From positions 1 through 64,000 of the forward strand of contig JASANC010000785.1 of the NCBI GenBank assembly GCA_030248135.1: a stretch of 64,000 nt of DNA. Reading direction: 5' to 3'. How positions within the stretch are numbered: the first letter of the stretch is position 1; each line of letters starts with the position of its first letter. Both the position numbers and the translations under genes were made by a program. Under the pieces are notes generated by a model that was given only the letters and a program-made list of their open reading frames with translations, ran no database searches and was not told where the DNA came from. Source of the DNA: Theristus sp. LFF4_11 (Eukaryota; Nematoda; Chromadorea; Monhysterida; Xyalidae). Shown here piece by piece: positions 10,501 to 22,069 of the stretch.

Positions 10501-13500
10501 ACCGGCAGCAATCATCTCGACAAACACCACAACGATGGTGACATTGAGACACAACCGTCGATAGCCGACTCTCGGCTCCATCAACACGTCGCGCACGGAC
10601 AATGTGCGATGCCAGGCGACGCTCAGTGCGTGACGAATGAGGCCGAACGGGGAGCGGGGAGAGATTGCTGAAATGGAACTGCTGACATTTGCTGAATATG
10701 ATGAGACTTCGAAAAATTGATGATTTGCTGAGTTGAAGAAAGAAGTTTGCTGGTGTGCTGAAAGTGATTGCTGTTTTGCTGAGTTGCTGAAAGTCATTGC
10801 TGATTTGCTGAATTACTGAAAGTAACTGCTGATTTGCTGAAAGTATTTGCTGAATCGCTGAGTAGGCTGTAACTGCTGAATTGCTGACATTGCTGAATAT
10901 GATGAGACTGTGATTGTGTTGTTGAATTATTGAACTGGAGGCTCACTAAAATTCATGGGATGTTGCCAGATACTTGAATCTGTCGATGAAATTTCAGTTC
11001 TCCACATTCGATAGAACGAAAAACACAATCAGAGAAGAGACGCACACTGTTCCTGAACTGCACTCTCATCGTCATTCGCAGCCGGTTCTTTGTCGCGAAC
11101 GCGAAACGTTTCGCGAACGAAAAAGTACGCATGGACGGCCGCGCCACCGTACACGGCAGTCGTTACAACGGACCCGATCGTGTATCTAAATGGAATTTGC
11201 GAAACAAATGTGGCAAATGTGTTTTTCTGGACAAGTGTTGGCCCGGTTTAGAAACAAAATGTCTTTTGCGGGTCAGTGTGAACCTGAACGCCAAAATTCA
11301 CCGCCCTGGTTGCCCACTAGTGACTTGATGTATCGGTAATTTTGCGGCAATGTGGCCTGGCCGGGCGAGTCAACAATTGGCTAAAGGCGAAAACACCATT
11401 CAGTTTTCTGTCCGAACGGACAGACGTCGCTCGAAATCCCGTGCGCGTAATGCATTCAGATCGCACACACGAGACGATTTCTAAATCGCGCGGCCATTTT
11501 TTCAAAGTGTCGTGTCCGTGCGTGCGCACAAAAAAAACTAATTGCTAAATCGCCCTTAACAAAAAAAACGCGCTCAAACGTTTGCGTTTTCGAGTGCGAC
11601 CATTTCGTGAGCGCCGACGTGACGACGGTACCGACGAGTCCACCAACGGCGTCCAAGCCGCCGGCTAAACTGACACGATAGCTGATCTCGGAGACGCCGT
11701 CCTGGATGATTTAGATTAGTTTGAATTTTTTTGTGTTTTCTGTTTTGTTTTCTTTAAATGTTAACAAAAACCTGGCCCATGGAGCCCTGTCCCGCCTGGT
11801 GGTCCGGAACAAAAGTCGAGAGCTCATCAGCAGCGTCAGTAGCGAGCGGAATCAAGCCACAGTCGGCTTTTTTATCTACGTATACAGTGGAACTCTAGAT
11901 ATATAGGCAGTCAGCTGATTGGTTATTTAGTGATCACGTGAATGTAATGCATATGCTTTCGGTACAGTGGACAGACTCCGCCTCCGCAGCAATGCCAGCA
12001 CAGATAGCATGCATCACAGGATACACCAACCAATCAGCTGATCGCCTATAATTTCGAGTTCCACTGTAGCTACTGTTATTTCCGGGACCGGACGCCACGG
12101 GCCGGCCGCACCGTTCGGTCACTTTTATTTCTCGTACTCCCGCCAAAAAAACAAACATGACAGTCCGCCAAACGCTGTCGCACAATCGCAGTTTCTCCGC
12201 CGCGTGTCCCCCGACCCCAACTAGGGTAGGGAAGAAAAATCCGGACTAAACAAACGAAATTTCAAACCCTAACCCCAACCCCAACCCCACACCCCCGACC
12301 TTGCTGACGTCCCTCGCGCGATCCGTGACCATCGACATCATCGTCGCGAACTCGACCATTCCGGCGCCGGTGACCCCGGCGAGTGCCTCCTCCAAGACCA
12401 GCAGCCAAAACACGCCGTGCACGCGATACGTCAGTGTACAGTAGACGATCAGGAGGTTTGCTATACTAGGACCGATGAATGCGATCAACAGCGGGCGCTT
12501 GCGGCCTGAAATAAGAAAAATCAGTTTTGTTTAGTTTTTTTTAAGATTTTTGATATCTTGTTTGTGCCGTAACCGGCCGATTCAGCTGCCTGAGAAATGG
12601 GCGAGCTGCGATTGGTGACGGCCGTATTGTTCGACCAATCAGCGTGCAGTAGACTACTAGGAGATCCGCTAGGCTCGGATCGATGAATGCGATCAAAAAA
12701 ACCAAATAAAAGACTAATAAGCGGCGTTCATGAAGCAGTATTTAGTGACGCGTAGCTGTGCTGCGAAACACTGTTAATAAGGCTACGGGTCCGTCACCAC
12801 ATACTTCTTCATGAATGCACGTTAAATCACGCGACACACCTCCGGTCGAATCTGACCAGGCGCCAAGGATGATCGACGACAGGATACCGGGGAGACACCG
12901 GACCACTCGCATGTACATGTGCAACGTGGCGACGTCCATTTGAATCGCGTCCTCTGCTGAGTCTAACTGACTCGAGTTCCGTCCGTGCCGCGACAGATTG
13001 GCGCAGAACTCGTCGATGTTTGGTACCTGATTTGCGACAGTTACATGTATAGTCGGACTGGATAATTTAGGGCATTCGCTTATTGGCTGGTGCGTGACCC
13101 TGATCATGCTGAAACGCGGGCCGTTCAAATTGCACTTTGCTTTTGATATTGGATATATAAGATCAGTTGATACTGGTTTACAGTTAAAATATTTGTTTAA
13201 ACCTGTAGCTTTTTCCGCAGAATACAGAGCATGCGACACTTTTTTGAATTGCCAATGTAAGAAGAACGAATCTATCTATTTGTAAGAAGAATGTATCTGG
13301 TCTGGTCCGGTTTAAAATCAAGCATTCCATCTGTGTACCAAATATGTCTTCTTGCAGTTCCGATCCCGTTCGTTCTTCATTCACAAGCTCTGTATTCTGC
13401 GAAAAGAAATCACAGGTTTCAACGAACATACTGTATCCTAGTTGTAAAAGAAAATCGCACTGCAAAAACATTGCACCTCATCCTTGTACAGCTCAACGCA

Positions 13501-14530
13501 CTGGCTGGCATACACGAATATCGGTATCACCGTGCCAAAGACGCCCATCGAGAGCGCGGTCATGAAGATTACAGGCTCCGGATTTATGTCGCCACTGGTG
13601 ACCAGCTGGCGAAGCCAGTTCGCCAGTTGTCGTGGCATCGTCGTCATCTGGCAGCAATTACTATCGGCACAACGGCACTTTCTTTGGTCACCACGAATCG
13701 CAATGGATCTACGGGGTTTTCGGCTACTCTGGCGTGACGGCTTTTTATTGGTGAGCGGTTTTGAATTTCGTGACTGTTCTTCGCTTGAAGATGACTGTAG
13801 AAGGGCTTCGTCGGAGTCAGAGCTGAGCGTTGATGTTGAATCGACCAACAGGCGGATTAGACGGTTCTGGAATGTTTTTTTGGTTTCATAAAAGCGTGTT
13901 TTTCTTTACTAAAGAAGCCCTTAACTTGCAGAAACCGCTCTGAAGGCGGAGATCTGCTGCTATAACACGGTAGACACAGTATAACTCAAAAACATATCCA
14001 AGTAGCTGATTGGTTGGTTGGTGATCACATGGTGCATGCATTTTGCGCAGGTATTGCGGTGGAGTTTGGTTGATTGGCACAGAATGCATGTATCACGTGA
14101 TCACCAACCAATCAGCCAGGGCTAATCCAGAAAACAATGTCAAGTGGGGGCACCCATCGAGTCATTGTCATTGGGTGCCTATACACTCCTCGGGCGAAGC
14201 TCGATCCCCCGAACGCACAGACACAAGAGTCTAACGCGCTGTGCCATCCAGAGGGCACAAAAAGTTGCGCAAAACTCGCATTACCCGCGACGAAGATCGA
14301 AGCCGCTGCTGTCTCGACCACCGATGTCGCCCGGGCGTTCGGCTCAGCTCGAACTGTTCAGCAGTTTTCGAATGTTTCGATTCATTTCGATTGTTCAAAT
14401 CGGAGTTTTCATCGGCCTCCGACGAACACGATGCCTCGTAGTCGCTGTTGATGTCGTGGAAACTGTTGCCGTCGCCGCCAAGGTTGTTGCTCGCAGCTGC
14501 TTTGCACTCGGCGTATGCACGGCGCGGCAT
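7553..14530 (-). CDS. SLC46-like major facilitator transporter, about 677 aa, 11 exons
   Basis: Exons (high to low): 14530-14285, 13866-13477, 13026-12840, 12505-12300, 11701-11580, 11185-11046, 10667-10503, 9619-9368, 8710-8627, 8221-8061, 7633-7553. A long polar N-tail of about 190 residues (Ser/Arg-rich) precedes TM1 (PVIFMTALSMGVFGTVIPIF). An extracellular loop with Cys and NLS/NSS sequons follows, then GAWSDSTGGRKRPLL, the MFS loop 2-3 motif as in SLC46 (GSWSDRxGRRPLL), TMs 4-6, a loop, DNGLLLLFVKRPPLQW, TMs 8-10 with FFSGMMSPGFRG, and ARVFAAIGIMAQ to the last TM. SLC46 members carry folates or small metabolites at plasma or lysosomal membranes; the substrate here is unknown. Phases close at all junctions. 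Uncertain: the donors of exons 7 and 8 (alternatives give IASGTAD or GWCVH insertions) and the C-terminus. Confidence 0.78.
7787..7986. mobile_element. M6 inverted-repeat element
   Basis: Left arm GTTCAAACCTGTCACTTTTT; right arm CACAAGCTCTGTATTCTGCG, both M6 motifs in inverted order. Last intron of the transporter. Confidence 0.55.
8230..8368. mobile_element. M1 MITE, copy 5 preceded by an M1 fragment
   Basis: A truncated arm at 8230-8250 is followed by a full palindrome 8273-8368 flanked by TA. On the minus strand the fragment ends about 8 bp before the transporter exon 10 acceptor. Confidence 0.8.
8715..8807. mobile_element. M1 palindromic MITE, copy 6
   Basis: Full palindrome flanked by TA. 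Read on the minus strand, its end GAATGCCCCTT runs straight into TACAG, the acceptor of transporter exon 9, so the element forms part of the pyrimidine tract. Confidence 0.85.
9056..9144. mobile_element. M1 MITE, copy 7 (degenerate)
   Basis: Arms GTGCATTCAAAAAGCAGTAT and CGCTTCATGAATGTC enclose the AGTGACGCGTAGC core. Intron 8 of the transporter. Confidence 0.7.
9698..10066 (-). mobile_element. S2 tRNA-derived SINE, apparently full length
   Basis: On the minus strand the head (about 10066-9985) reads as a tRNA: TGAGTGGATAGCACTTGGGA around the A-box and GGTTCGAATCC as a perfect B-box. A unique body of about 250 bp and a CAA-type tail (near 9700-9730) follow. Intron 7 of the transporter. Not a functional tRNA: the acceptor stem does not pair and the transcript would run into the body. 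Confidence 0.7.
10268..10452 (-). mobile_element. S1 tRNA-derived SINE, copy 1
   Basis: Minus strand: GGTGGTTAGCGCGTTAGAC (A-box region), then GGGGGATCGAGCCCC at the B-box/T-arm position, then GAGGGGTGTATAGGCA, shared by the copies at 14142, 45364, 46317 and 58135. Confidence 0.75.
11884..12067. mobile_element. M2 inverted-repeat element, copy 1
   Basis: Ends ACAGTGGAACTCTAGATATA and ATTTCGAGTTCCACTGT. Inner arms TCAGCTGATTGGT and ACCAATCAGCTGAT. About 184 bp. Intron 4 of the transporter. Confidence 0.8.
12262..12289. repeat. AACCCC/AACCCT short tandem run at exon 4 donor
   Basis: A telomere-like hexamer run, G-rich on the coding (minus) strand, starts about 10 bp after the exon 4 donor of the transporter. 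It could form a G-quadruplex in the pre-mRNA. Confidence 0.6.
12719..12823. mobile_element. M1 palindromic MITE, copy 8
   Basis: Arms GGCGTTCATGAAGCAGTATT and CTTCTTCATGAATGCAC. It begins about 10 bp past the donor of transporter exon 3. Confidence 0.75.
13188..13436. mobile_element. M6 inverted-repeat element, best copy
   Basis: Left arm: AAACCTGTAGCTTTTTC then CGCAGAATACAGAGC. Right arm: GCTCTGTATTCTGCG then ACAGGTTTCAACG. About 250 bp, non-coding. Intron 2 of the transporter. Confidence 0.7.
13965..14125. mobile_element. M2 inverted-repeat element, copy 2
   Basis: AGCTGATTGGTTGGTTGGTG arm at about 14000 and CACCAACCAATCAGC arm at about 14100; outer ends decayed. Intron 1 of the transporter. 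Confidence 0.7.
14142..14256 (-). mobile_element. S1 tRNA-derived SINE, copy 2
   Basis: Minus strand has GATGG-CACAGCGCGTTAGAC, GGGGGATCGAGCTTC and GAGGAGTGTATAGGCAC in the same order as other S1 copies. Intron 1 of the transporter, next to exon 1. Confidence 0.7.
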
Positions 14531-17040
14531 ACGGCTGTGGAATGAACATGCGAATATGTTGTTTCACTGTTTTTAAGACTATGGACCTGGAATATATGGC
14601 TAAATATGGTTAAATAGTGTTGTGCATGCTACATACTGATAATGAAATTCAATATGCTACATACTGATGAAAACACAAACACAGAGTAGCACATCACTCG
14701 ACGTGTGTGATGTTATGTGCGGCTCTGGATGCGGGAGGAAAATTGCTTGCGAGCAGAGACGGACACACGCAAAAGCTGCTGTGTTTTGTGGAACACTACC
14801 GATCGATATCAAGACTAAGGGCAGACACAGACAGAATGTTGAACATTTCCTTGAAATCTCAATTTTCCATTGAAATCGCTGAAAACGAAACGCCAAAATA
14901 TTCAACGTTTTTTCCTGTTTTTCCAAATTTGAAGTTTCATTTTCAAAGCTCACAAGTTGCTGCAGCACTACGTGGACGTACATGTAGAAATTTATAAACG
15001 AATGTGGTGTGTACAACCTAAACCTGAGCCTAAACCAACGACAAACACGAAAACATGACATTGGTTGGCGTGTTGGCAAATCACACTGACGCAAAACGCC
15101 TGGACAAATATCGATATTATATTGCTCTGCCGTTTTTGTGTGTGTGTATGGTTTCATTCAAAGTTTCAAAAAAAAACTACCCACAAACGCACAAACACAG
15201 ACACACACGCACAATCTGAGCGAGAAAAATTGGCTTCATAAAAAAACTTAGTAATGTTGCTTAGTTGGTCGTTTCTATCCCACACAACATGTGACAACCT
15301 TTCTCAGCCTTTAACATGCAAATCAACGATATTCTTTTTTCGTTTGTAAAAATAGTAATCTTGCGTTCACATGGTGATTGTTTGTAATCTGTATCGTTCT
15401 CTGTCGAGTGCAACACAACCACACACACAAGCTCCGCATTAATCGGCTTTCATGAAGCCACATTAGTTTCATGAATCCCTTTTTAGCATTAGCCACAACA
15501 CAAAAACCACATAAACAACAGTAACACATACACATCAAACTACCACGCAAAAACGGCCTGGCAGTGTGGCAGATACAATACTTCATTCAAAGTTTGTCCA
15601 TTTGATTTCCGAATCTGAACCCGAAGAGTAAATTTACTTTATTGTAAACGTTCACAAACCAGTGACAAATCTGCAGTTCACGACCATGATCTTTCCTGTT
15701 GCCATGTTCAAAAATGCAAAAACCATTCTACGCCACGCCAAACCACCGACCAATTTGTGCAACACCTAAACCGTTTTTGGCGTTTTCAGCAATTTTGAAA
15801 ATCTGCAATGCAATAAACTTTGGCATATAATAAATTCTGGAAAAGAATTTTTGAAACTGATTTTTCAGCAGTTTTTCAGCATATGTATCCCAACATGATA
15901 CCTATTTTTCGTAAAAAATTGCATTCCCATCAAACGACGCACAAATGCTTCAAAAAATTGTCAATATTTCGCGTTTTAATTTAAAAAACGCTGTTAGTGC
16001 AAAGTGTATGTCTGTGGATGCGCTTCAGCAACCATAAAGCTACAAAAGATGTCTCCAGCACGTCATCCACCGAGAGACGGAACCCGAACTACAAGTGTAA
16101 AAATGTAAGCAAAACACAAAATTCCTCAAGAAGTCTTATCCATAAAGTTTCGCTCAATCTTCAGGAAAGCTGAAAGCAGCGCTAGCCGTATGGAGCAGTG
16201 CAATAAAAAATCTGGCAGAAAAACATTGCCACTTTGGTCTTCTACTGTCTCCCATCGTTGCCACATTTGCTACAAAAGTTGCCAGCAACGGAGGTGTATT
16301 CTGGTGAAATACTGAAGATTTTGGTTGACTTGTAGCCACAAAATGGCAACAAAACTTTTATCTCAGCACACTTTACAACGTTCGGTTGGTTGGTCTTCGC
16401 ACAGGTCTGGTGTAACAACAACACAATCAAAACGGTGCACAAGTGCAAAGTGCAGCATACACTGCTGTGTGGAACCAGAGAGCAGCAAGCGCATTTTCGG
16501 TTTCGCGTTTTGTGCAGCGCGCATCTGGTAGGTGGGGCTCACATCCTGAATGCGGGATATAAAACGGTACACTGGGAGAGAGAGAGAGAGCTATTTTTGC
16601 TGGAACCAGTGCAACCAGCTTGCAAAACCAACTTTAAACTTTTGGAACCAGAAAATTCAACACTGCAGTATGTGCGTACTTGTGTGAGACAGGTTGAACA
16701 TTGCAGTGCTTCAGTTTTTGAATTGTGATTTCTGCTGCCGGGTGCACTGGTTTTTGGTGTAAACTGGTGTGCTTTTGAACCTGCACGAAAAAACGTAGTC
16801 AGGAACGCAATGCCCAACCGAAGTTTTTTTATTATTATTCCTGTGTATTTCCTCTGAGTTTACTGTTCTGAACCAAAATTATTTGGTTGACAAGATTTTT
16901 TTGGGTCAGTTTTGAATTTTGAAATGGAACTGGAGTAATCTGCTGGATATTAATTGATTTTAACATTATTTTAAAATCAGATTTCATTTCAAAGAGGCTT
17001 TATATGTTTGTTGTTTTTATTTCACCCTTACATTTTCAGA
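14531..17040. other. Divergent spacer between transporter and troponin C
   Basis: About 2.5 kb without a convincing exon. It should hold both promoters. An M1 hairpin remnant (CTTTCATGAAGCC...TTTCATGAAT) lies at 15443-15483. Open frames here are unlike any family I know and have no splice context. Confidence 0.4.
16555..16600 (+). promoter_or_regulatory. Possible troponin C promoter: TATA-like box plus GA run
   Basis: GGGATATAAAACGG at about 16553-16566 is followed 20 bp on by a (GA)n run and CTATTTTTGC, close to a MEF2-type site. It lies about 540 bp before the troponin C ATG, and a TTTTCAG at 17034-17040 could end a 5' UTR intron. Positional inference only. Confidence 0.3.
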
Positions 17041-17097
17041 CAGATTTATTTCCATTCAGTTGAGACATCCAGCAAAAAAACCGCAGATCAACCAATC

Positions 17098-20000
17098 ATG
17101 GTGCGTTTTTTTCAATTATTTCCAGCGTACTGGAAAGATTAGCTCGAACACAGTCGAACTCTAAATTATGGGCAGTCATCTGATTGGTTGGTGATCACAT
17201 GATGCATACTTTCTGTGCAGGACAGACTCCACATCCCCAGACAATGCCTGCACAGAAAGCACTCATCACGTGTGATCACCAACCAATCAGCTGATTGCCT
17301 ATAATTTCGAGTTGGACTCTAGGTTATTTTAGCTGAACGCGTGTTCCACGTTTTTGAGTTAACTTTTATCGGTTTGTTGTCCACCAACTCAAAACCAAGC
17401 AAAATTATTGCGAAACACTGAGACCAAGAGCTCAACAAATTTGTTGAGTACATCAATTGACTTTTTCTCAGTGTCAGTGCAGAAAAATTTGGCTTTCATG
17501 ATCCTCTCAGTCGTTCTACATGTGTATCTTGTGATGAGTGTGTTCCCCATAGGAGCATTCGTGAAGCAGTATTTAGTGACTCCGTAGCTATATTGTAACA
17601 CAGCAGCGCGTCACTAAATACTGCTTCATGAATGCGCATCATGTGAATGTTTATTTAAACGTGTCCGACCGAAATTACGTCATGCGACATTGAAAAACCG
17701 CGCCGCTAATCATATGAAACACAAGACGACTCAGTTTCGTGTTCCATTCATTCACTTTTGGTTTTACACTTGACCAAACTGAACGCCCGGTACCCGGTGG
17801 CTCTGCATATGCGACAAACAGTTGTTCTCAAAACATGCATGACTTCATTTCGTTTGGAAACACGTCTCGACAGCTAAACTGTATCGTAGCTTTCGCACAG
17901 CCGTCCGACGAGGAGCTGCGAGTGTTTTTCGATCGATTCGACAAGGAGAAGAAGGGCACAATTCCGGCGACCAGCGTTGCGCAGATTCTCAAGACCATGG
18001 GCGTCCAGTTCAACACGGCGACACTGCGAGAGCTGATCACCGAGTTCGATGAAGACGGTAGAAATCACTGCGATCGAATTTTTTTCTTTGAGAACGCCTG
18101 CTACGAAACAAATTTGTTCAGCTACTAAATCATCACTTCAGTGGGGCTGAAGAATTCAGACGGAATTCAGTTCACTCACAGTGATTTCCTGTTTTTCACA
18201 GCAGTTTGGAAAATAAAAGTCAACAAAAAAGTCAACTTTTCAACATTTTGTTGAGCTACCTACCACTGGTAAACAAACGACTTCCTTCTGTCCAACCGCT
18301 GGCAGCGCAATAAAATGCTGAACAAATTTGTTGATACATTTTGCTCAGTAAGTTTCAGCAGCTCGCATTTTTTTCAAAAAAAGTGCAGCGGTGTGTTCAA
18401 TGAATAGAGTCTGTGGTGTTAATGTTATTGTTTTGCTTCCGATAGAGGTCGATATGTTCGTTGTTGTTTCTTAATTTGGTCTTTCATTTTTTTGTATTTG
18501 TATTTGTTTGTTGATAAAAAAATTAGGTATTTTAACGATAGAAGTCTAAGAACCAAAAAACCGTTCTTTCCCAGGCAGTGGCACGTTCGAGTACGACGAG
18601 TTCGCAGCGCTTGTGTGCAGCGTCGAAGAGGACGAGCCGGCGTCGCAAGAGGAGCTCCGAGAAATCTTCCGTCTTTTCGACAAACAAGTTTGTTGATTTA
18701 GGCACGGGTCAAATAGCAAATATGTCGGTCATGAATTTTGCAACAAATAAAGAGTTCCATTTTTGCCACCGATATACCGTATTACCCCCATTAAACCCCT
18801 CCCCCCACCATTAATCCCCCCACCCCCCACCAATAAACCCCCACCCCCCCCCCGATAAGTTTCCCAATAATCCCCCCCACAAATAATCCCTCATGGGGGT
18901 TAATTGGAAACCTGTTTGAAACACATACCCAGCGAATTCAGTGGCTGAATGCAGTGACATTGGTGAAATTGTGCTACCAAAGGCCCCAAATGGATGAGTT
19001 AATGGTACTTTCATTACAAAAGGCTGTTATACAAGGAAATTTCTATGTAGAGTAGAAGTTTCTGCGACTTTCTTGCCTGCCACGCAAAGTATTTTTGCCA
19101 TTTTTCAACAAACCCCCACCCCTAGAATTTTTTGTAAATAACCCCCCCCCCCCACCAATAATCCCCCCCCCCAATAAACCCCCACTCCTAAAAGTCGCTG
19201 ACGTATTAATCCTCCATGGGGGTTTATTGGGGGTAATACGGTATTCAGGTTTCATCACGACTGACGTGCTCTATGACTTTTCTAAAATCCGGGCCTTAGG
19301 CACGGGTCAAATAACGTAGTTTGTTTATCATGAATTCTACAACAAAAAAAAGATTTCCCAATCAGGCGCAAGGTTTCATCCCGACTGATGTGCTCTCTAA
19401 CTTTTTTAAATCCGGGCCTTAGGCACGGGTCAAATAGTTTAGTTTGTTTATCATTAATTCCACAACAACAAAAAAAGATTTCCCAATTAGGCGTAAGGTT
19501 TCATCACGACTGACATGCTCTTTTACTTTTTTTAATCCGGGCCTTAGGCACGGGTCAAATAGCTTAGTTTGTTTATCATTAATTCTACAACAAACAAGAT
19601 TTCCCAACCAGCCGCAAAGTTTCATCGCGACTGACGTGCTCTTTGACTTTATTTTAAATCCGGGCCTTAGGCACGGGTCAAACAGCTCAGTTTGTTTCTT
19701 ATGAATTCTATAACAAAAAAAAAGATTTCCCAATCAGGCGCAAGGTTTCATCACGACTGACGTGCTCCGCGAGATCCTCGCTGCGATCGATGAGAAGCTG
19801 ACCAAGGAGGACCTGGACGCGGCCATCGACGAGATCGACGAGGACGGTTCGGGCACGGTCGACTTCGCTGGTTTGTTGGAAAAGGGAGACACAACATTTG
19901 GAAAGAAATTCGATTTTTTGTGATTGTTTTTTCCTTAAAAAACGAAATTTGTGCTAGTTCACTTGCAATCGAACTCCAGGCTTTTATAGGCTAAAGTATA

Positions 20001-20432
20001 CGCAATCAGCTGATTGGTTGGTGATCACGCGATGCATGCATTGCTGTGCACGCATTGCTATAGAGGTGGAGCGTCTGACCTGCACAGAGCACAGAAAGCA
20101 TGCATCACATGATCACCCAATTAATCGGCTGAGCCGATAACCTATAATTTAGAGTTCGGCTGCAGGGGAGCGAGAAAAGACGAGAAAACCCCGCAAGCAA
20201 ACACACCCACTAAGAGATTTGTCTCTCTATCAAATACACATTCAGTTGATTCACCCAAAGTTGCAACAGCTCTATATACTCACAACTCCAAATACACTTT
20301 AAAACTATGCCTTGTTTTTGAAACCCTTGAAAAATTCCTGGCTAGAATTTAGCCCATTCGATTCGTGTGGGTTACTCAAAAAAATTGTCAACAAATTTCT
20401 TTTCAGAGTTCACCCAGATGATGAACGGCTAA
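17098..20432 (+). CDS. TnC: Troponin C, 143 aa, 5 exons
   Basis: Exons: 17098-17100 (ATG only), 17901-18057, 18575-18687, 19738-19870, 20407-20432. Troponin C is the calcium sensor of the striated-muscle thin filament. EF-hand loops in order: I DKEKKGTIPATS (degenerate), II DEDGSGTFEYDE (competent), III DKQAQGFITTDV (degenerate; lacks Asp3 and Glu12), IV DEDGSGTVDFAE (competent), then EFTQMMNG at the end, comparable to the MMTG ending of arthropod and nematode TnC. Competent sites II and IV only is the usual invertebrate pattern. A first intron directly after the ATG is known in calmodulin-family genes; here ATG/GTGCGT supports it, and phases fit, but the first exon is inferred. Intron 3 holds tandem copies of the start of exon 4 (separate entry). 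Confidence 0.88.
17150..17324. mobile_element. M2 inverted-repeat element, copy 3
   Basis: Ends ACAGTCGAACTCTAAATTAT and AATTTCGAGTTGGACT; inner ATCTGATTGGTTGGTGATCA and TGATCACCAACCAATCAGCT. First intron of troponin C. Confidence 0.85.
17551..17638. mobile_element. M1 palindromic MITE, copy 9, followed by an M3 terminus fragment
   Basis: Palindrome with GAGCATTCGTGAAGCAG and CTGCTTCATGAATGCGC arms. Immediately after, 17650-17690 carries an M3 end (TTTAAACGTGTCCGACC). First intron of troponin C. Confidence 0.8.
18697..19770 (+). repeat. Intronic tandem array copying the troponin C exon 4 acceptor and exon start
   Basis: A unit of about 124 bp (TTAGGCACGGGTCAAATAG ... AGATTTCCCAATCAG, then GCGCAAGGTTTCATCACGAC) starts at about 18698, 19297, 19421, 19545 and 19668. 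Each unit has a 3' splice-like CAATCAG and about 30 nt equal to the start of exon 4; only the last unit continues into the real exon (19738). Internal copies vary: one acceptor reads CAATTAG, another CAACCAG. Confidence 0.85.
18775..19243. mobile_element. C-rich inverted-repeat element inside the troponin C array
   Basis: Ends TACCGTATTACCCCCATTAA and TTATTGGGGGTAATACGGTA form long inverted repeats. The interior holds strings of CCCCCAC/AATAAACCCC. The TACCGTA terminus is shared with family M4, suggesting a related pogo/Tc1-type source. It separates the first array unit from the rest. Confidence 0.7.
19968..20164. mobile_element. M2 inverted-repeat element, copy 4
   Basis: TCGAACTCC end, ATCAGCTGATTGGTTGGTGA arm, and AATTTAGAGTTCGGCTGCAG end. 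Last intron of troponin C. Confidence 0.75.
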
Positions 20433-22069
20433 ACAATTGTGGGATCCATCGTTTGAAAAGTTTAATCAGCCGACATCTGTGACGCTCATTTGTGTGTTTT
20501 TGTTGTCAAAAATATTTTCCGATTAATGTCGAAAATGTGCTTATATTATTCTTACAGAATCTGTCAGTTGTATTGCGAGACTTTTCTGCCTCTGTCACTT
20601 TTCCGATACACATTTTGCACGTATTCTGCACTCTATTTTCACAATCATTTTTTTATCAGTTCAACGAAACTCTTCATTTTAGCAGTTCAACAAAAACAGG
20701 TTTAAAAAATTATTTGTCGTTGTCGAAATTGGCTTTTTCTTTCTGAATAAGTTTTGAAACGGCACACAAAAGTCGCACTGATTATGAAACGATCTTCCAC
20801 AGTTTTTTCTGTATTATTTTTTCAACCATTGGCGGGCACGGTGATAATGCGCTGCGCTTTGTATTAATTCACGGAGAAAAATACAAAGCCGCTACTCTGC
20901 ATGGAATTTGTGCGCTTTTCGCTGCAAGAAAATAAACTTCTAAAACGGTAAAAAAAACCAGCAGTTGGGTGATGAAAGGTTTCGTCACCGTGTTTTGTGT
21001 TGAAAAACCGTTGGGTGCTTTTTTCAAAAAAATGTAAAAAATTATTGCGAAAAACGACGTGTTGTAATCGACCGTGTGCTCAAGGACAAAGATAAAAAGT
21101 GCATTGTGATCACGAACAGTTTGTTGAGTAACTCTGCAAATAAGTTTCGAAAAAAGTTTTTTTTGTGCTGGTATGCGTGCTTGAAAATTGAAATGACATC
21201 TGTTATACCGTTATGGGCAACATTTAATTTGTCAATTTAAAGCAGATTTAAAACTTTGCAACCCAACGCCAAATTGAATCGCTTTAATAAGACGTTACTT
21301 CAGGTTCAAGTCGCGTCAAGGTTTTAAAACGCGTACGTAATTTTAATTGAAGTTTGTGAGCTCGCTCATGCTCAAACCATAAGATTTTAAAACGACGACT
21401 CATTCTCATTAAATAGTGAGAACTTTTCACCCCTTGGTTGCAGTTTACCAGCTGAGCGTCAAACGCAAACCTCTGCAGCTTTTTATAGTTTGTTCAGTTC
21501 ATGAATTTCCATCCCTAAAACAAAAAATTTGACCGTGACCCCTCACGAAAAAAACGAGTTATTTTTTCTCTCGCTATTTTCTATCTTTTCTAGCTCTCGC
21601 AAAAGCTGATATTTGAACACCCATACCGTTTAATTACGCTAACAGAATGAAGGAACATATAGCTTCCCTGCAGCAGTATTCTGATAGAAATTGATTTTCT
21701 CCATCTCATTCACGTTCACATTTGCAACTTGTTACTATTCACACATGACACAACGTCTGCGCTTATCAAAAAAGACTCAACGCTTTTCTAATTTTCGCCG
21801 GCACAATGTGAGAGACGCGCGATATGAAACTGACTATCACGTACAGATAAAACGCATATCTAATCGAACCAGATAGCGCACTGTAGGTATGCATGCTGTG
21901 AAAGCATTTTTATTCCAGTGAAAAATTCTCTCCCGCGCGTTCTTGTTGTCCGACAGCATATCGGTTACTACAACACACATACATAACGCAAAAGACGTTG
22001 TATGTTGTGTCTATCACATAAGTACGGCGCTTTATGTCGCATGTTTTCATTCAAACTTGGCGCGCGCTG

